DNA of 64,000 nucleotides. Origin: UBA6049 sp965662345 (GTDB lineage: Bacteria > Bacteroidota > Bacteroidia > Flavobacteriales_G > Salibacteraceae). Where the stretch lies: the NCBI GenBank assembly GCA_965662345.1, contig CBFIHE010000014.1:1-64000 (forward strand). Reading direction: 5' to 3'. The notes under the pieces were generated by a model. That model searched no databases and was not told the DNA's origin. It saw nothing but the letters and a program-made list of their open reading frames with translations. Below, one piece after another: positions 54,236 through 62,116 of this stretch (position 1 is the stretch's first letter; the number at the start of each line of letters is the position of its first letter). Both the position numbers and the translations under genes were made by a program.

Positions 54236-54251
54236 TGTTCCACGTGAAACA
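54236..54251. promoter_or_regulatory. parS-like site downstream of mnmG
   Basis: TGTTCCACGTGAAACA begins at the base after the mnmG TAA (54233-54235). It differs from the canonical parS TGTTTCACGTGAAACA at one position. Confidence 0.8.
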
Positions 54252-54289
54252 TAGCCAATAAATAGCCGTCACATACGTTTTACAGTACA

Positions 54290-56614
54290 ATGAAAAAATT
54301 ACTTTTTCTACTCACAGCATTGGTTTTTGCCACTAGCTCAGGGTTAGCGCAGGTAAGTGTAGGCTCATGGCGCGATTACTTGCCTTATTCCGACATAAAG
54401 ATTGTGTGCGATGCAGGAGACAAGGTCTATGGTGCTACAGAGTATTCTGTGTTAGAAGTGGAGAAACTTTCTGGGGAAATCTTTCGACTCTCGAAGATTA
54501 CTGGGCTAACAGAAACAGGTGTTACGGCAATGGGTTATCATATGCCAACACAAACTTTACTTGTTGGCTATGAGGATGGCAATATGGATCTCATTGTAGA
54601 CGGTGAGGTTGTAAATGTGGCAGATATTTTACGTGCAAATATTATTGCAGATAAAGGCATCTACAATGTTCACTTCTATCAGAACGAGGCGTTTCTTTCT
54701 TGCGGTTTTGGCATAGTTCGTTATGATATGGAGAAGCAAGAAGTAAGAGACAGCTACTACATAGGAGACGATGGAAGCTTTCTGCAAACGAATGATATTA
54801 CGGTACTTAATGACACAATTTATGCTGCTACAAATGAGGGCTTACGATATGCTAGAGTTGATGATGAATTTCTAGCCTTTCATGAAACCTGGCAAGTGGA
54901 TTCTACCTTGCCAGCATTCAATTTTGGATTCGATTTGGTTGAGTCGGGAAGAACACGCCTCATGGTGCGAAGACAGCTGGCTTCTACCATTGTTGATACG
55001 GTGTATGAAAGACAATCGGGAGCATGGTTTAGTCCCGTACAACTCCAGGGGGCTTTTGTTAGATCAGTGCGGTTTTATGGAGACTCACTTTTACTTAACA
55101 GAGATGGTTTTGTAACATACTATGACGATCAATGGAATGAGATTAGATTAGATGCCGATTATGGGGAGGGTAGAATTGCCAACCCTAATGATGCTTTCTT
55201 TGATGAAGAAGGAGTGTTGTGGATAGGAGATCGAGATTATGGAATGGTGGAAACACCTAGAATTTTTGATTACAGATTCTATATTCCAGATGGACCGCGC
55301 ACAAACAACGTGGAGAATATCGCTTTTCGCGATGACAGAATCTTGATGGCAACTGGTGGAAAAACGGAGGCTTGGGGAAATACATTTCTGGTTGATGGTG
55401 TTTTTTATAGAGAGCAATCAGGAGAGTGGGGTGAGTATAGTAGCAGAGTTATTCCTGAACTAGATCTGGTACGTGATTTTATTCGCGTAAAAGTGGACAA
55501 TCGCAATGGAAGTAAGTTTTATGTTGCGTCTTTGGGTCAAGGTGTTCTCGAGTTTGAAGGTGAAGACTATATCGGAAACTACAACCATCTAAACTCTTCA
55601 CTTGAACTAGCTATAGGATCTAGTGACTATGTGGGCACAACGGGGCTTGATATGGACTCAGATGGCAATCTATGGGTTGCTAACACCTTAACAAACAAGG
55701 CTGTAAGCGTAAAGACACAAGAGGGTGAATGGCAGTCATATGACTTTGCAGGACTTATAGATGTAGAGACTACAGGTGATTTGGTTGTAGCCGAGTCTGG
55801 TCTAAAATGGGTAACAATGCCAAACAAAGGACCCGGTATCTTAGTATTTGACGATAACGGAACGTTATTCGACTTAACAGACGATCAAGCAACCGTATTA
55901 AATAGCTCTTCAGGTTCTGGAGGTTTACCCTCATCCAACATTTACAGCATTGCAGAAGATTTAGACGGTGAAATGTGGGTTGGAACAGACCAGGGTGTAG
56001 GCGTATTTTACTCCGCAGGAAGCATTTTTTCAAATACAAACTCAGACGCCCAAAGACCTTTAGTAGAACGAGATGGCTTCTTACAGTACTTGTTAGAGTC
56101 TGAGATTGTTACTTCCATAGCCGTAGATGAGGCAAACAGAAAGTGGTTTGGCACAGAGAACTCTGGTGTGTTTTTGATGAATTCACAAGGTACAGAAGAG
56201 CTTCTGCATTTTACCAAAGAGAATAGTCCCTTGTTAAGTAATAAGGTTACAACCATTGCTGTAAATCCTGATGATGGTGAGGTGCTTATTGGCACAGATA
56301 AAGGGTTGATTGCCTACAGAGGAACAGCTACTAAAGCGGATGAACGGTACAATAATGTATCGGCCTACCCCAACCCCGTCCAACCCGAGTATTCAGGAGA
56401 TATTGCTATTAAGGGCCTTGCTATAAACTCGTATGTAAAGATTACCGATATTACGGGGAACTTGGTTTTTGAAACCTATTCCGAGGGCGGTCAAGCTATA
56501 TGGAACGGCAAGCAAATGAACGGAACGGATGTCGCGCCAGGCATTTACCTAGTTTTTGCATCTGATGAAGATGGGGTTGAGAGCGAGGTTACTAAGATTC
56601 TTATGATGCGCTGA
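54290..56614 (+). CDS. porZ: PorZ, T9SS attachment-complex protein (beta-propeller, T9SS C-terminal domain)
   Basis: 774 residues. Signal peptide ends near GLAQ. The N-terminal phrase WRDYLPYSDIK and the repeated YGATEYS/KITGLTETGVTAM are the PorZ opening; the body is a two-component-regulator-type beta-propeller (about 30-680). The C-terminal 85 residues (YPNPVQPEYSG to KILMMR) form a T9SS sorting or Ig-like domain, as in P. gingivalis PorZ, which keeps its CTD. PorZ belongs to the PorU-PorV-PorQ-PorZ complex that cleaves and attaches cargo. The stop overlaps recO by one base. Confidence 0.85.
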   Translation: MKKLLFLLTALVFATSSGLAQVSVGSWRDYLPYSDIKIVCDAGDKVYGATEYSVLEVEKLSGEIFRLSKITGLTETGVTAMGYHMPTQTLLVGYEDGNMDLIVDGEVVNVADILRANIIADKGIYNVHFYQNEAFLSCGFGIVRYDMEKQEVRDSYYIGDDGSFLQTNDITVLNDTIYAATNEGLRYARVDDEFLAFHETWQVDSTLPAFNFGFDLVESGRTRLMVRRQLASTIVDTVYERQSGAWFSPVQLQGAFVRSVRFYGDSLLLNRDGFVTYYDDQWNEIRLDADYGEGRIANPNDAFFDEEGVLWIGDRDYGMVETPRIFDYRFYIPDGPRTNNVENIAFRDDRILMATGGKTEAWGNTFLVDGVFYREQSGEWGEYSSRVIPELDLVRDFIRVKVDNRNGSKFYVASLGQGVLEFEGEDYIGNYNHLNSSLELAIGSSDYVGTTGLDMDSDGNLWVANTLTNKAVSVKTQEGEWQSYDFAGLIDVETTGDLVVAESGLKWVTMPNKGPGILVFDDNGTLFDLTDDQATVLNSSSGSGGLPSSNIYSIAEDLDGEMWVGTDQGVGVFYSAGSIFSNTNSDAQRPLVERDGFLQYLLESEIVTSIAVDEANRKWFGTENSGVFLMNSQGTEELLHFTKENSPLLSNKVTTIAVNPDDGEVLIGTDKGLIAYRGTATKADERYNNVSAYPNPVQPEYSGDIAIKGLAINSYVKITDITGNLVFETYSEGGQAIWNGKQMNGTDVAPGIYLVFASDEDGVESEVTKILMMR

Positions 56615-57315
56615 TGGCTGTTCAAGATAGCGGAATTGTAATTAGCAGAACTGTTTATGGTGAATCGGCATATATTGTAAATATATTTACCAAATCCATC
56701 GGCCTTGCCGGGTTTTACGTACCAGGGATTCGTTCAGGAAAGAGCAAGTCAAAAGCTGTATTGTTCTCACCGCTTTCACAAATTGGGTTTACCACAGACT
56801 ACAGAAATACCAATAGGCTATTGCGACTACAGCGGCCTGAGAGTATTTTTAAAGCGCACAACATAGCCTTAGACCCCATAAAGCAAACGGTTGTTATGTT
56901 TATGGCTGAGCTATTAAGCAAATGCATTAGCCCAGGTCATCCAGATGATACTCTGTTTGAGTTTCTGAAAGATAAATTGAAGGAGTTGGAGGATGTTGAA
57001 GAGACTCAACTCTTTCCTGTGAACTTTTTATCTGGACTATCAGAAGCAATGGGGTTTTTTCCAGATGATTCACCTAATACCTACTTCGATATGACTTCTG
57101 GCTGTTTCCTTGCTGCTCCTGATATTGGTTCTCACACGTTAAATGAGCAAGAGTCAAGCTTATTCGCCTTGTTCCTAGAAAAACCCCGCCATAATTTTAC
57201 CTCTTCAGAAAGAGCGTGGCTATTGAAGCTGTGGCTAGACTATATGAATGTGCACTATCCTGGAGCTGGAACTTTGAAAAGTTTGGAAGTAATAAAGTCT
57301 ATTCTCAGGGGCTAA
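56614..57315 (+). CDS. recO: DNA repair protein RecO
   Basis: 233 residues. The N-terminal OB-fold (GIVISRTVYGESAYIVNIFTK) and the helical C-terminal domain match RecO, which loads RecA with RecR in the RecF pathway. No zinc-finger Cys cluster is present, as in several phyla. It starts in the stop of porZ (TGATG), so translation is coupled. It converges with the DUF2805 gene with a four-base overlap. Confidence 0.9.
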   Translation: MAVQDSGIVISRTVYGESAYIVNIFTKSIGLAGFYVPGIRSGKSKSKAVLFSPLSQIGFTTDYRNTNRLLRLQRPESIFKAHNIALDPIKQTVVMFMAELLSKCISPGHPDDTLFEFLKDKLKELEDVEETQLFPVNFLSGLSEAMGFFPDDSPNTYFDMTSGCFLAAPDIGSHTLNEQESSLFALFLEKPRHNFTSSERAWLLKLWLDYMNVHYPGAGTLKSLEVIKSILRG

Positions 57316-57587
57316 CGTTTGCTCATCTTATTCCCAGTAATAGCTCTCTGCATATTTGATTTGTGCCTACCCTCAGTAAACGCTCGTTTTTTAACATGTT
57401 TGGTCTTTCTTCCTTGTACGCGTTTACGCCACATTCTAAATGATGAGGGCTTCATTTCCCTTCTCATCAGCTCAATGGTTTCCTGCTCAGAGATATCAAA
57501 TTGAAAAGTGATCGCCTCAAAAGGTGTACGATCTTCCCATGCCATTTCAATGATACGGTCAATGTCTTTATCAGAGAGTTGATTCAT
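57312..57587 (-). CDS. TIGR03643/DUF2805 family protein
   Basis: 91 residues, highly basic. The N-terminal segment DKDIDRIIEMAWEDRTPFEAI and RMWRKRVQGRKTKH are the conserved parts of the TIGR03643 family. It looks like a small nucleic-acid-binding protein (helix-turn-helix-like N-terminus, Lys/Arg-rich C-terminus), but the function is unknown. It lies tail-to-tail with recO and upstream of the asd terminator region. Confidence 0.88.
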   Translation of the reverse strand: MNQLSDKDIDRIIEMAWEDRTPFEAITFQFDISEQETIELMRREMKPSSFRMWRKRVQGRKTKHVKKRAFTEGRHKSNMQRAITGNKMSKR

Positions 57588-57620
57588 GCCAAAGCAACAA
57601 TGTCTCCTGGGGTTTTGTTG

Positions 57621-58610
57621 CTACAAGAGATTCTGGGCTACTAGGTATTCTGCAATTTGAATAGCATTGGTGGCTGCTCCTTTTCGCAAGTTATCTGCTA
57701 CCACCCACATATTCAATGTGTTATCTAGTGTTTCATCTCTTCTAATTCTGCCTACAAACACGTCATCTTGCTCTTTGGCATACCAAGGCATAGGGTAGGT
57801 GTTCATTTCTGGGTTATCCATCAATTTTACACCAGGGGTTTCGTGCAAAAGCCTGCGTACGTCTTGTAGATCAAAATCATTTGCAAATGTTACATTCACA
57901 GACTCTGAATGACCCCCAGTTACTGGAACACGAACGGCAGTAGCAGTAACCTTCACAGAATCATCATTCAAAATCTTCTTTGTCTCATGCACCAGTTTCA
58001 TCTCCTCTTTGGTGTAGCCATTTTCTAAGAATACATCGCAATGCGGAATGCAGTTTTGATCAATGCGATAAGGGTAAGCCATTTCAGCTTCTACACCACT
58101 GCGCTCATTTTCCATCTGAGCTACTGCTTTTACACCGGTACCTGTTACGCTTTGGTAGGTTGAAATAACTACACGTTTTGCACCAAAAGCCTTGTGCAAG
58201 GGTGCTAAAGCCATAACTAATTGAATGGTAGAACAATTAGGGTTTGCAATGATTCGATTCTCTTGCGTTAGACTGGCTGCGTTAATTTCAGGTACCACAA
58301 GAGCCGTATCGCTATCCATGCGCCAAGCAGATGAATTATCTATGACTGTGCAACCTATTTCTGCAAACTTTGGCGCCCAGGTAAGAGATGTTTCTCCTCC
58401 AGCGCTAAACAAAGCAAGAGCAGGCCTTGCTTTTACAGCTTCTTCTGTGGTTACAACGGTATATTTCTTCCCATTGAACTCAACGGAGCTCCCTGCTGAA
58501 CGTGCAGAGGCTACAGGAATAAGTTCAGAAACAGGAAACCCTCTTTTTGCCAAGAGATTCAACATAACTCTACCCACCATGCCAGTGGCGCCAACTACAG
58601 CTACTTTCAT
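57621..58610 (-). CDS. asd: Aspartate-semialdehyde dehydrogenase
   Basis: 329 residues. The Rossmann motif VVGATGMVGR starts at Val4 and the catalytic Cys126 is in NPNCST. It reduces aspartyl phosphate to aspartate semialdehyde, feeding lysine, threonine, methionine and cell-wall precursor synthesis. ATG 58610 is chosen over TTG 58637 because it begins the Rossmann fold at the normal distance. A palindromic double promoter lies 46 bases upstream. Confidence 0.97.
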   Translation of the reverse strand: MKVAVVGATGMVGRVMLNLLAKRGFPVSELIPVASARSAGSSVEFNGKKYTVVTTEEAVKARPALALFSAGGETSLTWAPKFAEIGCTVIDNSSAWRMDSDTALVVPEINAASLTQENRIIANPNCSTIQLVMALAPLHKAFGAKRVVISTYQSVTGTGVKAVAQMENERSGVEAEMAYPYRIDQNCIPHCDVFLENGYTKEEMKLVHETKKILNDDSVKVTATAVRVPVTGGHSESVNVTFANDFDLQDVRRLLHETPGVKLMDNPEMNTYPMPWYAKEQDDVFVGRIRRDETLDNTLNMWVVADNLRKGAATNAIQIAEYLVAQNLL

Positions 58611-58655
58611 GTTATCAAATTGTTCAACGTAAATCAAATGGGTTTAGTAGCGCAT

Positions 58656-58671
58656 CAAAAGTATACTTTTG
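58656..58671. promoter_or_regulatory. Palindromic double -7 element between divergent genes
   Basis: CAAAAGTATACTTTTG is a perfect 16-bp palindrome. Its right half TACTTTTG is a plus-strand TAnnTTTG element, 15 bases before the start of the lamin-tail protein gene. Its left half is the same element on the minus strand, 45 bases before asd. One DNA site could thus drive both genes. TTTAG at 58643-58647 is a weak -33 candidate for the plus strand. Confidence 0.6.
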
Positions 58672-58686
58672 ACCACCTAACAGCTT

Positions 58687-61600
58687 ATGCAAAAACAGAT
58701 TGTATACGCATTGGTGTTATTACTATTTGTAACAACACGCATTCACGGGCAGTGGTCTGATGATTTCACTGACGGTGATTTTACATCCAATCCGTCTTGG
58801 GTTGGTATGGATTCACATTTTATAGTATCCCCAAGTACTGAATTACAACTCTTTGCCCCAGCAGTTACCTCAGAGTCTTACTTGTCTGTTGGGTCTTCTT
58901 TAGCCCAGGATGCTACCTGGACTTTTGACTTGCGTTTGGATTTCAATCCCTCTGGGCAAAATAGAGCATTTATCTACTTGATGGCGTCACAGTATGATTT
59001 AACGCAACCCTTAGATGGGTACTATGTGTTAGTAGGAAATACAGATGATGAGGTTTCGCTTTACCGTCAATCAGGCAGCTCTTCAACAGAAATAATAGAC
59101 GGAATAGATGATTGGGTGAATGTTTCCGCACCGCATCTCAGGGTAAAAGTAACGCGTTCCTCATCGGGGTTTTGGCAGCTTGAAGCCGATACCTCAACAG
59201 GTTTTTCTGGATACACCACCATGGGAACGGCTACAGATAACACCCATTCTACAAGTACTTTTTTTGGTGTTCGCTGCGATTACACCTCTACGCGGTCAGA
59301 CAAATTCTTTTTCGATAATTTTTCCGCATCTGTATTACCCGATACCACAGGCCCATCATTAGATAGTGCATTGTGGTTTGGTAATGACTCTGTCCTTCTT
59401 TTCTTTAATGAGCCATTGAACCCATCAGTGGCTACAGCTACCAGTAATTATGCAGTATCGGGTGGAGTGGGTGCTCCCAATGCCGCTACTTTACAAAGCG
59501 GCAACCAAGTAACACTGGCTTTTACTGGAGGCTTTCCAACCAATACAACTTTTGACATAGTCGCGCAGAACATTCAAGATGTGCAGGGTAATATAACTCC
59601 TGCAGATACAGCTTCTTTCTTTGTTCCCCTTGTTTTAAGCTACCGCGATGTGGTTATCAATGAAATCTTAGCTGATCCCACACCTGTCGTGGGCTTGCCA
59701 GAAGCGGAATACGTGGAGATCTACAACGCTAGTTCCACAACCATTTCCCTAGGGGCATTGGTTTTTTCAGATGCATCTTCATCTTCGGCTTTGCCGCAAG
59801 AGACTCTTCTACCGGGCGGATATGCCATTTTGTGTGATGAAGACGATACCGCGCTGTTTACAGGGCTTGGCAATGTGATTGGACTTTCTGGATTTCCCGC
59901 GTTGAATAATTCAGGAGACGACCTTCGCATTAGCTCTAACGGTGTTCTTATTGACGAGGTGAATTACACGAGTTCGTGGTATGCAACGGCAGAAAAGCGC
60001 GGTGGTGGCTGGTCTTTGGAGCAAGTGAACCCGTTAACTCCATGCACAGGACAGAACAATTGGAGAGAAAGCGAGAACCTAACGGGAGGTACACCAGGAA
60101 TCACCAATAGTGTTTTTAGTCCAGCCCCAGATACGTTAGCCCCAGAGGTTACCGCAGTTCAGGTGATACCCCCAAGTGAAATTAGAGTTCAAGTAAATGA
60201 GCCCCTGCAAACGAGTTCAACCGTTGGAATAACCTGTAATATAACACCTTCACTAGGTACTCTTACTTTCAACTTTATTAGTGCCACAGAGCTTCAAATT
60301 ATAACAAGTAACCCAATAGATACAGGTGTTGCCTATTCTTTTACCATTACAGGTTTAGAGGATTGTACAGGAAATAGTCAAACAACACCGTATGAAACAC
60401 AGCTTGGAATAGGTTTAGAGCCAGGTCCATTTGATATACTCATAAACGAGATTTATGCTGCTCCTGGTGATGGTGGTCCGGAAGAAGAGTTTGTTGAGTT
60501 ATTTAACCGGTCTGATGAGCTGTTATCTCTGGAACACTTGTTTTTTAGCGATGCATCTTCTGGAATAAGTCTACCCCCTGTTAGCATAGCACCCAAAGGG
60601 TATGCTGTTCTACTTTCTGGTGAGAGTAAGGGCTCTCAGCCGTATCAGGTAAACGACACGTGGTATTTCCCCTTACCTGGAATGCCTTCTTTAAACAATG
60701 CTGGTGACAGCTTACGATTGATTAATTCTTTGACAGGAGAAGAAATACATGCTGTGAATTACAGCGAGTCATGGTATAAAGACCAGAACAAGTCAGGTGG
60801 CGGGTATTCCTTGGAGTTAGTGAACCCCAATGCCATTTGTGAGGGCGCGTCTAATTGGAGAGAGCCAATTACGGTAAACCACACCATGGGAGAAGAAAAC
60901 TCGGTGTACACTACGGTTCAACCTGACCCTATACGATGGAAATCAGCTCAAATTACTGGAGATTCTGTATTCTCTATTGAAGCAACAGGCAAGGTAGACG
61001 CCTCTTCATTTAGCATATCCATGATTCGCAACTTGAATCCAGGAGCCCCTAATCCACAATCGGGAACAAGTAGTAGATTTATCGTGAACACAACCTCTGC
61101 TTTTTCCCCTGGTGAAACGTACACCTTAGAAGTTGAGGGCACCTTAGATTGTGCTGGAAATACAGTTGAAGATGCAATGTTATTGTTGCGTATACCACAG
61201 ATGCAAGACATCGTAATTAATGAGGTTTTGTTTAACCCATATACAGGAAGTTCAGATTTTGTAGAGTTATATAACCGCTCTGAACATGCGATTGACCTAG
61301 CAGACTGGTCGTTGGATTATTTAGATACCGATGATGAGCGATCTTTCAAAACATTAACAGATACTTCTTTGATTTTGCTTCCTGGAGAGTATATTGCCTT
61401 AACAGAAGATGAAGAGAGCGTGGTATTGAATTACCCTAATGCTGCTTCAGAGAGGTTGCGAACAATAGATTTGCCTACCTACCCCAATGATGAAGGTAGA
61501 GTAACTCTCGTGTCTAATCTAGCAGATACCATTGATGATTTTGTTTATAATGAAGACATGCACTTTGAGTTGCTTAGAGATGTTGATGGAGTTTCATTAG

Positions 61601-62034
61601 AACGTATTGACCCAAGCAGGAAAACGAATGACAGAACGAACTGGCATAGTGCATCAGAGTTCTCCGGTTTTGCTACTCCAGGCTATGAGAATTCTCAGTA
61701 TCTACTTGCGGCATCTGAAGATGAAGTAAGCATTTCTCCAGAGACTTTTTCACCAGACCAAGATGGGGTAGATGATGTAGTAAATATTGCCTTTTCAGTG
61801 GCAGAGAGCGGGTATGTTGCTAATGTTAAAATTTACGACCCAGAAGGCAGACAAGTGAGAGACTTGGTGAACAACCGAATCTTAGGAAGAACAGATGTGG
61901 TAAGCTGGGACGGTATACGGGATGATGCCCAAAAAGCAGACATTGGCATTTATTTAATCTTCATAGAGCTTTACAACTTGCAGGGTGATGTAAAGCACTT
62001 CAAAAAGACCTGTGTGCTCGCAACCCGTTTTTAG
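58687..62034 (+). CDS. Large exported protein with three Ig-like/lamin-tail modules
   Basis: 1115 residues. Signal peptide ends near IHGQ. After a jelly-roll-like N-terminal part (about 22-210) come three rounds of an Ig-like segment (about 217-315, 480-575 and 740-835) and a lamin-tail domain (about 318-450, 578-720 and 838-975), each opening DVVINEILADP, DILINEIYAAP or DIVINEVLFNP. The C-terminal 100 residues (FSPDQDGVDD, KIYDPEGRQV) are the gliding-motility-associated/T9SS type B-like ending, so it is surface exposed or secreted. Lamin-tail domains often accompany secreted nucleases or adhesion proteins; no catalytic domain is seen. Confidence 0.85.
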   Translation: MQKQIVYALVLLLFVTTRIHGQWSDDFTDGDFTSNPSWVGMDSHFIVSPSTELQLFAPAVTSESYLSVGSSLAQDATWTFDLRLDFNPSGQNRAFIYLMASQYDLTQPLDGYYVLVGNTDDEVSLYRQSGSSSTEIIDGIDDWVNVSAPHLRVKVTRSSSGFWQLEADTSTGFSGYTTMGTATDNTHSTSTFFGVRCDYTSTRSDKFFFDNFSASVLPDTTGPSLDSALWFGNDSVLLFFNEPLNPSVATATSNYAVSGGVGAPNAATLQSGNQVTLAFTGGFPTNTTFDIVAQNIQDVQGNITPADTASFFVPLVLSYRDVVINEILADPTPVVGLPEAEYVEIYNASSTTISLGALVFSDASSSSALPQETLLPGGYAILCDEDDTALFTGLGNVIGLSGFPALNNSGDDLRISSNGVLIDEVNYTSSWYATAEKRGGGWSLEQVNPLTPCTGQNNWRESENLTGGTPGITNSVFSPAPDTLAPEVTAVQVIPPSEIRVQVNEPLQTSSTVGITCNITPSLGTLTFNFISATELQIITSNPIDTGVAYSFTITGLEDCTGNSQTTPYETQLGIGLEPGPFDILINEIYAAPGDGGPEEEFVELFNRSDELLSLEHLFFSDASSGISLPPVSIAPKGYAVLLSGESKGSQPYQVNDTWYFPLPGMPSLNNAGDSLRLINSLTGEEIHAVNYSESWYKDQNKSGGGYSLELVNPNAICEGASNWREPITVNHTMGEENSVYTTVQPDPIRWKSAQITGDSVFSIEATGKVDASSFSISMIRNLNPGAPNPQSGTSSRFIVNTTSAFSPGETYTLEVEGTLDCAGNTVEDAMLLLRIPQMQDIVINEVLFNPYTGSSDFVELYNRSEHAIDLADWSLDYLDTDDERSFKTLTDTSLILLPGEYIALTEDEESVVLNYPNAASERLRTIDLPTYPNDEGRVTLVSNLADTIDDFVYNEDMHFELLRDVDGVSLERIDPSRKTNDRTNWHSASEFSGFATPGYENSQYLLAASEDEVSISPETFSPDQDGVDDVVNIAFSVAESGYVANVKIYDPEGRQVRDLVNNRILGRTDVVSWDGIRDDAQKADIGIYLIFIELYNLQGDVKHFKKTCVLATRF

Positions 62035-62081
62035 CTTAAACTTCTTAATGTAGTCTTAACACATGAGCTTTCTAGCCTGCG

Positions 62082-62089
62082 TACCTTTG
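62082..62089 (+). promoter_or_regulatory. Promoter -7 element (TACCTTTG) of the repeat protein
   Basis: TACCTTTG matches TAnnTTTG and ends 27 bases before ATG 62117, in the 82-base gap after the lamin-tail protein. It suggests an independent promoter. No TTTG at 18-21 bases upstream is seen. Confidence 0.5.
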
Positions 62090-62116
62090 CAGTAAATTAT
62101 TAACTCAATTTCAGGA

